Below are positions 57,094 through 64,000 of a stretch of 64,000 nucleotides of DNA, one piece after another (position 1 is the stretch's first letter; every line of letters begins with the position of its first letter). The notes under the pieces are model-generated. The model saw only the letters and a list, made by a program, of their open reading frames with translations. It was not told the DNA's origin and made no database searches. Origin of the DNA: Thiotrichaceae bacterium (GTDB lineage: Bacteria; Pseudomonadota; Gammaproteobacteria; Eutrophobiales; Eutrophobiaceae); assembly GCA_012960105.1 (NCBI GenBank), contig DUBV01000039.1, positions 27,991-91,990 on the forward strand. Direction: 5' to 3'. Position numbers and translations under genes: made by a program.

Positions 57094-57639
57094 ATGGGTA
57101 AGTCATTAATTGACCAGCTTAAAAAGACAGGGCTGGTTAATAAAACCAAGGCATCAAAAGCCAAGCAAGAACAATATAAAAATAAAAAGCAGAAATCGAA
57201 GAAAGGATCGGCGGTTCAGTTAGATGAAGCTAAGATTCTTGCACAAAAAGCGCAGGCTGAAAAAGTAGAACGCGACCGGCAGTTCAATTTGAAGAATAAA
57301 GAAGAGACCGAACGTAAAGCTATTGCTGCACAGATTATTCAATTAATCGAAACCAATCGTGTTGAAGGTAGTGATGGTGAGGTTGCCTATAATTTTACTG
57401 ATAATAATATTGTTAAGCGTCTTTTTGTTTCAGAAGTGATTTCTAAACATCTTATGTCCGGTAAATTATCTATTGCCAAACTAGGAGAGAGTTATGAATT
57501 GGTACCAAAGGCCGTTGCCGAGAAAATAAAACAACGTGATGCGCTGTGTATTATCGAGCTTGACCATAGCATCGAGCTTGAGTCTGATGAAGATGATCCT
57601 TACGCTGATTATAAGATCCCTGATGATTTGATTTGGTAG
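57094..57639 (+). CDS. DUF2058 (YaiL-like) protein
   Basis: I chose the ATG at 57094 because atggag lies 8 bases before it; the GTG at 57085 in the track would put the site inside the gene. The 181-residue protein opens MGKSLIDQLKKTGLVNKTKASKAKQEQ, the family signature, with a Lys-rich coiled coil in the first 80 residues and a C-terminal globular part (VAYNFTDNNIVKRLFVSEVI). Function is unknown; the family is cytoplasmic and nucleoprotein-like in charge. Confidence 0.88.
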   Translation: MGKSLIDQLKKTGLVNKTKASKAKQEQYKNKKQKSKKGSAVQLDEAKILAQKAQAEKVERDRQFNLKNKEETERKAIAAQIIQLIETNRVEGSDGEVAYNFTDNNIVKRLFVSEVISKHLMSGKLSIAKLGESYELVPKAVAEKIKQRDALCIIELDHSIELESDEDDPYADYKIPDDLIW

Positions 57640-58067
57640 AGTTAACTATCACCTTCCAAAAATTTCTGTCATTAAGAATTTTGATAGTAAACCACCTGTT
57701 TTTACACCTATCTCTAAGGGACTATCCCTTGAGAAATATATGAATATATTTTCATAGGATTAAAATATTTCGTATATTTTTCCTCTGTATTAAAATGGAA
57801 TTATGTCTATAGACAGGTTGATTCTAATAGTTATCTTAGAAACATGAGTCTACGATAAGAATGACAGAATATACATTAGGTTGTTATTAACAATGGATTG
57901 TTTTTGGGAAAAGAGCGTATTAAGGATTTCGCTCATTTATGGATGAGACTAGGACTATGGATGTCGACGTTTCTAGTCACTATTGATTATGGATAATCGT
58001 AGTGGATTAGGATCGGATTTCTTTTGCATTACTTTTTTAACAATCCAGTTATTTAACGGAGGATGAA
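57640..58067. other. 428-base gene-free region with hairpins
   Basis: No ORF of interest is seen. Hairpins are present at 57711-57734 (tctc-t-aaggga paired with tcccttgaga), 57913-57934 (gagcg/cgctc) and 57947-57978 (gactag/ctagtc). None has a T-run. The last two lie within 160 bases of the GTG start of 58068 and could be part of its leader RNA; no known riboswitch consensus was recognised. Confidence 0.4.
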
Positions 58068-58301
58068 GTGAGAGCAACTGCTGAGTCACGAGTCGTACCT
58101 TATATTAGTGATGGATATGATGGGACAGAAGTACCCTGTCTTGTCGATATGCTTAAAGACAGAGATTATGTTATTGAAGCAAACGAAACCGGTACTCAGG
58201 TTGAAGGCGAACTCATGGATATTCTGGATTCAATCGAAGAAATTCATGGGGTTTTGCTTAAAGAAGGTAATTCGCAACTAATTAGTTACTTGAAAATTTA
58301 A
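58068..58301 (+). CDS. small protein of unknown function
   Basis: The 77-residue protein starts with GTG at 58068 behind cggaggatgaa, a strong ribosome-binding site. It is acidic: VPYISDGYDGTEVPCLVDMLKDRDYVIEAN and VEGELMDILDSIEEIHGVLLKE. No membrane segment, no recognised motif. It precedes the DUF1840 gene by about 150 bases. Confidence 0.65.
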   Translation: MRATAESRVVPYISDGYDGTEVPCLVDMLKDRDYVIEANETGTQVEGELMDILDSIEEIHGVLLKEGNSQLISYLKI

Positions 58302-58453
58302 ACCACTCTTCGTCTTTCCCACTCTACGGTGAGGTCGCCTACATACAGCCGCCTATTCTTGTAAGCATTCCATATGGATTGATTTGCTAACAGCTACTGT
58401 CTATATTTAGTATGTAAGATAATAATTCTTGAACTTCAATAGAGGAGTTGATC

Positions 58454-58762
58454 ATGCTAGTGACTTTTAAGAGTGGTGCTCATAGTGAGTTCACCATGTT
58501 TATTGATATTGCTGAAGACTTATTGAAGATGATGGGGCATAGCGGAACCATCCCAAGTGCTCTTGCTGCAAAAGATGTCTCGGATGCATTGAAATCTTTA
58601 AAAAAAGCCCTCGAATATGAGCCAGGGAGCTCGGAGGAGGAGGCATCGAGTGAAGAAGAAGATGATCCTGAAGTGTCTATGTCAGGTCGAGCTTATCCCT
58701 TGGTTGAAATGTTGATTGCGGCGGTCGAAGATGAAAGTACCGTTATGTGGTACAAAGAATAA
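58454..58762 (+). CDS. DUF1840 family protein
   Basis: Starting at the ATG at 58454 (ribosome-binding site agaggag 6 bases before) gives 102 residues opening MLVTFKSGAHSEFTMFIDIAEDLLKMMGHSGTIPSAL, the DUF1840 signature, with a central acidic stretch (EEEASSEEEDD) and a C-terminal YPLVEMLIAAV helix. Its function is unknown. Confidence 0.85.
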   Translation: MLVTFKSGAHSEFTMFIDIAEDLLKMMGHSGTIPSALAAKDVSDALKSLKKALEYEPGSSEEEASSEEEDDPEVSMSGRAYPLVEMLIAAVEDESTVMWYKE

Positions 58763-58853
58763 TATTTCATATAATTTTCTTATTGATTAGTATGAAATAA
58801 CAGTAATCTTTTATTCATACATCAAATAATTACAACGTGATAATATCTAGTCC

Positions 58854-59741
58854 ATGAAAACATGGACACCTACTATTGCGCTCATTGTTTGTCATGCGCT
58901 TACCGGAACAGCTTCTGTATTAATGCGCTATTTTGTCAATATTCTTGAACCAGTTGAAATTGCTTTTTTGCGTTATTTGTTGGGCGGTTTATTTATATTG
59001 CCATTGTTCTTTATATTCCGAAACCCAAACTTAACACGAAGTTTATGTGTTAAAACGGCTGTATTGGGTATTTTGTTTTTTGGCATATTTCCTTTCTTGT
59101 TTGCACAAGCCTTTGTTTATACAAATGCAGCACGCGGATCACTTGTACTGGCAACCATGCCTATTTGGACGATGTTGATTGCCAAGGCAATTGGGCATGA
59201 TAAAGTAAATTTATTGTCAATATTTGCGATATCAATCACTTTATTGGGTTTATTCATCGCACTTTCTGATAAGTTGTTTATGTCAGTGAATGAGGCTGCT
59301 TCATTTAAAGGTGAGTTGATCATGTTACTTACCGCAATTATTGGTGCTATCTATGCCATTCATGCTCGTCCGGTATTGAAACAAATACCGGCATCAACGA
59401 TGACTCCTATCGCAATGTTGGCTGGTTGTGCCGTTCTTTTTCCATTCTCTATTGCTAGTGGTATTGATGACCATGTTTTGTCATTAACAAACATGCAATT
59501 AGGGTTAGTGTTTTATGTTGGTCTCATTACCGGAGGTATGGCCTTCTTTTTATTCAACTGGGTATTAACTAGAACAACTGCCACGTTTAATACTATGTTC
59601 GTTACATTAAACCCAATCGTCGCTATCTTTTTAGGATATCTATTTTTGGGAGAAGTAATTCAGATTAATTTTATTATTGGCGTGTTTATTGTTTTTAGTG
59701 GGCTTGGTATCGCTGTTTATTCACAACAAAAAAGTTCTTGA
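58854..59741 (+). CDS. EamA/DMT-superfamily transporter
   Basis: The 295-residue protein has ten predicted membrane helices formed by two EamA repeats: the first with ALTGTASVLMRYFVNILEPVEIAFLRYLLGG, and the second with TATFNTMFVTLNPIVAIFLGYLFLGEVIQ, where the family ends with a characteristic GE. It probably exports a metabolite. Substrate cannot be named. It stands alone, converging on the methyltransferase gene. Confidence 0.88.
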   Translation: MKTWTPTIALIVCHALTGTASVLMRYFVNILEPVEIAFLRYLLGGLFILPLFFIFRNPNLTRSLCVKTAVLGILFFGIFPFLFAQAFVYTNAARGSLVLATMPIWTMLIAKAIGHDKVNLLSIFAISITLLGLFIALSDKLFMSVNEAASFKGELIMLLTAIIGAIYAIHARPVLKQIPASTMTPIAMLAGCAVLFPFSIASGIDDHVLSLTNMQLGLVFYVGLITGGMAFFLFNWVLTRTTATFNTMFVTLNPIVAIFLGYLFLGEVIQINFIIGVFIVFSGLGIAVYSQQKSS

Positions 59742-59750
59742 AGATATTTA

Positions 59751-60482
59751 TTATTTTTTAGTGTACGCAACATAAACAGTACAGGAGGATTCTTTATCCG
59801 TATACAGGTTTGGGAAACTGACTATATGTGATTCTGAAGTGTGGAACACCGTATTAAGTAAACTCATAAATTCTTCATCGGGCGGATCATTTGACCAGAG
59901 TCCGAAGATACCGCCGGGGTAAATTTTGTTAGCTAATTTGTTTAAACTTTCTTCTGAATAGAAAGAACTATTAGCTTCGTTTAGCCAATGTGTTGGTGAG
60001 TGATCTATATCCAATAATACGGCATGCACTTGTTTATTGTTGCTATCAAAGCTTCGATTATCTGATGTTGCGAGGGCAAAAAAATCTGCGTGTACCAGTG
60101 TACAACGAGGATCATCGCTTAGTACTTTTCCTAGCGGAACCAATCCTCGATTATGCCAATCTATAACCGGTTGCATGACATCGATTACTTTAAGTGATCG
60201 AATTGCATCATCTTCTAATGCGGCAACAGCGGTATAACCGAGACCTAAGCCACCGACAATAATATCAAGATCAGTTTTATGTTGAGTTTGTTTTAAAGCA
60301 GCGAGGCTTAATTTAGAAAGTTGTATTTCAGACTCGGTAAATAAGCTGGACATTAAAAACTCGTCGCCAAGTTTTACTTCATAGACCAGTCTGCCATCAA
60401 GCCTGGGTTCGGTTCTTTTTCTGAGGCTGATATCGCCTAATGGGGTTTTTTGAAAGTCGAGTTCTTCGAATATTATTTCCAT
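59751..60482 (-). CDS. spermidine synthase-like methyltransferase-fold protein
   Basis: The 243-residue protein has a Rossmann-type domain with IIVGGLGLGYTAVAAL as nucleotide loop, SLKVIDVMQPVIDWH as second strand and AVLLDIDHSPTHWL as the acidic strand, typical of the spermidine synthase/MnmC-like class. Key polyamine-binding residues are not evident, so substrate is unknown. It is the last gene of an operon with an ABC-F ATPase and an RNA-binding protein, overlapping the latter by one base, so a link with translation or RNA is possible. Confidence 0.72.
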   Translation of the reverse strand: MEIIFEELDFQKTPLGDISLRKRTEPRLDGRLVYEVKLGDEFLMSSLFTESEIQLSKLSLAALKQTQHKTDLDIIVGGLGLGYTAVAALEDDAIRSLKVIDVMQPVIDWHNRGLVPLGKVLSDDPRCTLVHADFFALATSDNRSFDSNNKQVHAVLLDIDHSPTHWLNEANSSFYSEESLNKLANKIYPGGIFGLWSNDPPDEEFMSLLNTVFHTSESHIVSFPNLYTDKESSCTVYVAYTKK

Positions 60483-60745
60483 TAACTCGCTTCTGGTTCG
60501 TCCGGTTTTGGTTCAGCTTTTTTGACTCGGACTTTATTGCCATCTATTTCTTTATTGTTGATATTTTTCATCGCTACTTTGGCTTCGCCGATTTTTGGCA
60601 TTTCGATAAAACCAAAGCCTTTGGATTCACCGCTTTTCTTATCCATCACCAGTGTGCAATATTGTACGTTGCCGTAAGATTCAAACAGATCCTGAATTTG
60701 TTTCTCTGTCGTTGTGCGAGAAAGATTGCGTATAAGTAGTTTCAT
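60482..60745 (-). CDS. RRM-type RNA-binding protein
   Basis: The 87-residue protein is a single RNA recognition motif: RNP2 is KLLIRNLS and RNP1 is SKGFGFIEM, with the connecting CTLVMDKKSGE typical of bacterial Rbp proteins. It is expected to bind single-stranded RNA. The tail is charged. It lies 3 bases after the ABC-F gene and overlaps the next gene by one base. Confidence 0.9.
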   Translation of the reverse strand: MKLLIRNLSRTTTEKQIQDLFESYGNVQYCTLVMDKKSGESKGFGFIEMPKIGEAKVAMKNINNKEIDGNKVRVKKAEPKPDEPEAS

Positions 60746-60748
60746 TTT

Positions 60749-62365
60749 TTATTTTGCGTTAACGCGTTTTTTTTCTGCTTCCATTTGACTTGCCAGATAT
60801 TCTTCATAGGTACCCTGGAAGTCGATTACTTTGTGATCATTTATTTCAATCACGCGAGTGGCTAGCGATGAAACGAACTCACGATCATGGCTGACAAAAA
60901 TCAATGTGCCTTCATAATGTTCTAATGCAAGGTTTAAGGATTCAATTGCTTCCATGTCTAAATGGTTAGTAGGTTCATCCATTAACATGACATTAGTTTC
61001 TTGCATCATTAATTTACCAAATAACAATCTATTTTTTTCTCCACCAGAACAAACTTTAACTTTTTTCTCAAAATCTTCTGATGAGAATAAAAGTTGCCCC
61101 AGTGTTGCACGTACGGCTTGATCGTCATGCTTAGGTTTGCGCCATTGACTCATCCAATCGTATAATTTTAAATCATTATCAAACTCAGCATTACTATCTT
61201 GAGGACAGTAGCCTAGTGTTGCATTCTCGGCCCATTGTACTGTGCCATTATTTGCCTGGAGTTCATTTATGATGCAACGTAGAAAAGTTGTTTTACCGAC
61301 ACCGTTTTCACCAATGATGGCCAAACGTGCGCCTGCTTCTAAAAGTACGTCACCATTTTCAAATAATGTTTCATCTACAAAGCCATGACCTAAACCTTCG
61401 AGCGTTAATGCTAGTCGATGTAATTTTTTGGTTTGATGAAAATGAATATATGGACTCATTCGACTAGACGCTTTAATTTCATCCAGTTTAATTTTATCAA
61501 TTTGTCTTGCGCGCGATGTTGCTTGCTTTGCTTTTGATGCGTTAGCCGAGAAGCGACTAACAAAATGTTTTAACTCAGCAATCTGTGCTGATTTTTTTGC
61601 ATTCTCTGATTGTAAACGTTCACGTGCGGCTGTTGATGCCACCATGAAGTCATCGTAGTTACCAGGATAGACGCGTAACTCACCATAATCGATATCGGCA
61701 ATGTGGGTACATACCGCACTAAGGAAATGTCGATCATGAGAAATGATGACCATGGTACTTTTACGATTTCTAAGTACATCCTCTAACCAGCGAATGGTAT
61801 TGATATCGAGGTTATTGGTAGGTTCGTCTAATAATAAAATATCGGGCTCAGCGAACAGGGCTTGTGCGAGTAACACACGAAGTTTCCAACCGGGAGCAAC
61901 TTCGCTCATTAAACCTTCATGAAATGATTCTTCGATACCGGCGCTCATGAGTAATTCACCAGCACGGCTTTCAGCACTGTAACCATCCATTTCGCCAAAT
62001 TCGGATTCTAAATCGGCGACTTTCATTCCGTCTTCTTCGGTCATTTCCGGTAAAGAATATATACGGTCGCGTTCTACTTTAACGTCCCATAATTCCTTGT
62101 GACCCATGATGACAGTATCAAGCACGGTGTATTCTTCAAATGCAAATTGGTCTTGATGCAATTTACCGACACGCTCATTTGGCGAGATGGAAACATTACC
62201 TGTGGTTGGTTCCATACTGCCATCAAGAATTTTCATGAAAGTTGATTTGCCACAACCATTTGCGCCAATCAGGCCATAACGATTGCCATCGCCAAATTTG
62301 ACTGAAATATTTTCGAATAGTGGCTTCGCGCCAAACTGCATGGTGACATTTGCTGTGGAGATCAT
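60749..62365 (-). CDS. ybiT: ABC-F family ATPase, YbiT type
   Basis: The 538-residue protein has two ATPase domains and no membrane part, so it acts on ribosomes rather than in transport. Walker A motifs are GANGCGKST and GENGVGKTT; Walker B with the ABC-F Glu are [11 protein letters not shown] and [11 protein letters not shown], and the linker (about residues 240-300) is rich in Arg and Lys. The start [25 protein letters not shown] and [25 protein letters not shown] follow E. coli YbiT very closely. It heads an operon with the RRM and methyltransferase-like genes. Confidence 0.93.
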   Translation of the reverse strand: MISTANVTMQFGAKPLFENISVKFGDGNRYGLIGANGCGKSTFMKILDGSMEPTTGNVSISPNERVGKLHQDQFAFEEYTVLDTVIMGHKELWDVKVERDRIYSLPEMTEEDGMKVADLESEFGEMDGYSAESRAGELLMSAGIEESFHEGLMSEVAPGWKLRVLLAQALFAEPDILLLDEPTNNLDINTIRWLEDVLRNRKSTMVIISHDRHFLSAVCTHIADIDYGELRVYPGNYDDFMVASTAARERLQSENAKKSAQIAELKHFVSRFSANASKAKQATSRARQIDKIKLDEIKASSRMSPYIHFHQTKKLHRLALTLEGLGHGFVDETLFENGDVLLEAGARLAIIGENGVGKTTFLRCIINELQANNGTVQWAENATLGYCPQDSNAEFDNDLKLYDWMSQWRKPKHDDQAVRATLGQLLFSSEDFEKKVKVCSGGEKNRLLFGKLMMQETNVMLMDEPTNHLDMEAIESLNLALEHYEGTLIFVSHDREFVSSLATRVIEINDHKVIDFQGTYEEYLASQMEAEKKRVNAK

Positions 62366-62634
62366 GGTGGTTCCTGAATCGTATTAATAGGTCTTAAAAG
62401 GTCGCGTACTATAAGGCTTAGCGGCAATTTCGTCCATAACATAAATAGGTGATGACTAGATTCAAGATTCGGGAAAATGCAGCTTAGACTATTAGAGGGA
62501 TATTAATAAAACCAACTATATATAGTGGTTTATACCTATATATATACAATATATAGATATTTTGTCGCTAAATGCGTATTTTAAAGACCCAACAAACATC
62601 GTTCATACGAACGTGAGTCTGGGGAGACAATCTG
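62366..62634. other. AT-rich divergent promoter region
   Basis: The gap between ybiT and the 3D-domain gene contains a run of alternating TA (about 62518-62564) with tatatatagtgg and tacctatatatatac. Promoters of both genes probably lie here. No gene is seen. Confidence 0.4.
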
Positions 62635-63204
62635 TTGGTTTTTTGGGATAGAGAGAGAAGTTTAGCCAAGGCGGGCGTAATGCTCGTAATTTCTATACTA
62701 TTTAGTCCGTCCAGCTATGCTACTCATGAAGAATCATGTAGCTCGCAATGGTATGTCACTGGGTATTTCACACCGGTCGAAAATGACTACTCGCAAGCAG
62801 ATACCCTCAAAATCAATATTGAAAAGCAGGGTGAAAGTATTCATGCCGCCGCTTTTCTGAAAGAAGTCAGAGTGGAAGGTTGGGGCAAGACAAAAGAAGG
62901 TTGGTATCTCGGTCGTTTTTCAAACAAATGGCATAAAAGTCAGCAGCCACTTAATGCTATGGGCAGACCTTTAACGACAGGTTCTATTGCGACAGATAAG
63001 AATATTATTCCCGCTGGAGCAATGTTGAAAATTCCCAGTTTGCCGAATCATTTAAAACATCAATTATATGTTTCTGATGATGTTGGTAGTGCTATCAAGA
63101 ATACGCATGTTGATATTTATACTGGTGAAGGTTGGCAAGCAGAGTTAACAACCTATGAAATTACCGGTAAGGATCATACCGTTTGTAGATTGTCTTCTAT
63201 CTAA
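62635..63204 (+). CDS. exported 3D (Asp-Asp-Asp) domain protein
   Basis: The 189-residue protein starts with TTG behind ggggag; Met16 (62680) is an alternative. A signal peptide (about 15-29) precedes a domain that begins WYVTGYFTPVENDY and ends LYVSDDVGSAIKNTHVDIYTG, the double-psi barrel with Asp residues of the 3D/MltA family. Such proteins are lytic transglycosylase relatives acting on murein, though members with only the 3D domain are less well understood. It stands alone. Confidence 0.83.
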   Translation: MVFWDRERSLAKAGVMLVISILFSPSSYATHEESCSSQWYVTGYFTPVENDYSQADTLKINIEKQGESIHAAAFLKEVRVEGWGKTKEGWYLGRFSNKWHKSQQPLNAMGRPLTTGSIATDKNIIPAGAMLKIPSLPNHLKHQLYVSDDVGSAIKNTHVDIYTGEGWQAELTTYEITGKDHTVCRLSSI

Positions 63205-63245
63205 TTTGGTCTATTTAATATCCAACGCCATAAACCTTATTTGGT

Positions 63246-63292
63246 AATCCCTGTAACACTATAGTAATAATTACTATAGTGTTACAGGGATT
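63246..63292. repeat. perfect 22-bp inverted repeat
   Basis: aatccctgtaacactatagt+aa and its exact reverse complement are separated by only taa. The hairpin lies about 40 bases after the 3D-domain gene. There is no T-run, so a terminator role is unproven. Confidence 0.8.
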
Positions 63293-63355
63293 GCTTTATG
63301 GGAGCAATACTCTTGTAGATTTTTATTCCAACTTATTTAAGTTTAATGAATATAT

Positions 63356-64000
63356 ATGAAAGTCGATAACTTCTACGCTGATTTGCCAGTTACAAAAGAG
63401 TTTTCAAAGATTGCGGATTTATCTAGTTATATTCCTTTACCTGATGATTGGAGCACAGTTATTTCCGATGTAAAGAATTCGACGGTAGCAATAAATAGGG
63501 GGGAATATAAAGCAGTTAATATTACAGGCGTTTCGGTAATTACGTCGGTCTTGAATGTTCTTAGACCTTTATCTGTACCGTATATTTTTGGCGGAGATGG
63601 TTGTTCACTATGCGTTCCAAATCATGTATTGGATGTTGTTCGAGATGCACTTTTTGCAACAAAGGCAATGAGTTTAACGCAATTCGGCTTGGAATTACGC
63701 ATAGGTATCGTGCCGATAAGCGCAATTAGAAAAGCGGGGTTTGATATTCTGGTTGGAAAAAGTCAGGTATCTGAACATTATACGCAAGCGGCTTTTGCTG
63801 GCGCCGGTCTTGAGTATGCAGAAAACCTTATTAAAAATGATGCGAATGAAACTGAATTTAGAATAGAAAGTGCGAATATAGTTCAAGCGGATTATTCAGG
63901 TCTCGAATGTCGTTGGGAAAATATTCCTAGTCAGCATGGCGAAACGATTTCCCTTATCGTTAAAGCAAAGGCAGATAATAAAATACAAGAATACAAAATT
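63356..64000 (+). CDS. DUF3095 protein, 5' part, cut by window edge
   Basis: This ORF is absent from the track because it runs off the window. From the ATG at 63356 there are 215 open codons: MKVDNFYADLPVTKEF, then DWSTVISDVKNSTVAINRGEYKAVN, PYIFGGDGCSLCVP and FAGAGLEYAENLIK, with CRWENIPSQHGETISLIV later. This order is that of the DUF3095 family, whose DV..ST and GGDG parts resemble class III nucleotide cyclases. The C-terminal half lies outside the window. Cyclase activity is not proven. Confidence 0.85.
   Translation, partial: MKVDNFYADLPVTKEFSKIADLSSYIPLPDDWSTVISDVKNSTVAINRGEYKAVNITGVSVITSVLNVLRPLSVPYIFGGDGCSLCVPNHVLDVVRDALFATKAMSLTQFGLELRIGIVPISAIRKAGFDILVGKSQVSEHYTQAAFAGAGLEYAENLIKNDANETEFRIESANIVQADYSGLECRWENIPSQHGETISLIVKAKADNKIQEYKI

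Overview
This is an AT-rich chromosomal segment, very probably from a gammaproteobacterium. The evidence is gene content and order: the 3' end of a 23S rRNA with 5S rRNA; cysB next to cysH; birA-coaX; ubiC-ubiA beside recG; a ridA-spoT-rpoZ-gmk-yicC block facing rph-rdgB-hemW; serC; mltC; and a YbiT-type ABC-F ATPase. The genus cannot be fixed from this alone. A quinoprotein-relay type metallohydrolase and a [4Fe-4S] type adenylylsulfate reductase would suit a free-living aerobic lineage. No phage, plasmid, CRISPR or intact transposase gene was seen; mobile DNA is limited to a palindromic MITE-like element, short hairpin repeats and gene remnants.

Layout. 1-3500: end of an rRNA operon, followed by an oppositely oriented membrane protein gene that sits between the real 5S-terminator unit and a decayed second copy of the 5S tail plus terminator. 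3500-9450: a secreted protein behind a strong Fur-box match, an FmdB-like protein, a metallo-beta-lactamase fold protein, then a sulfur assimilation cluster (TSUP permease, CysB, CysH). 9450-14330: FHA protein, COG4324-type aminopeptidase lipoprotein, mercaptopyruvate sulfurtransferase, and a VWA-FHA membrane protein. 14400-17410: birA-coaX-SPOR operon, a duplicated fragment of the SPOR gene, and tRNA-Thr. 17500-20650: murein-related TPR, L,D-transpeptidase and M14 peptidase genes. 20650-31820: housekeeping block. 31930-36390: Ser/Thr kinase fused to a Cache-like sensor, a GIY-YIG protein and an ABC exporter. 36490-45800: small and envelope proteins, a diguanylate cyclase coupled to a MinD/FlhG-like ATPase, serC, mltC and a TPR protein.

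45900-56340 is the accessory part: a hydroxylase remnant, hairpin repeats, an RND efflux pair, a compact operon (outer-membrane barrel, FMN_bind-like periplasmic protein, histidine kinase, receiver) behind a Fur-like site, and a two-component system that looks truncated in both genes. 56400-64000 returns to conserved genes (MarC, DUF2058, DUF1840, DMT transporter, ABC-F/RRM/methyltransferase operon, 3D-domain protein) and ends inside a DUF3095 gene.

Themes: sulfur metabolism (TSUP, CysB, CysH, SseA); possible phosphothreonine signalling (one Hanks-type kinase, two FHA proteins, one with acidic Thr-containing tails); murein remodelling (L,D-transpeptidase, M14 peptidase, SPOR protein, MltC, 3D protein); and iron-responsive expression inferred from two Fur-like sites. 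The best candidates for something undescribed are the Fur-site barrel/FMN_bind-like/kinase/receiver operon and the kinase-Cache plus FHA network. The clearest structural oddities are the duplicated rRNA tail, the duplicated SPOR tail and the hairpin repeats next to truncated genes.
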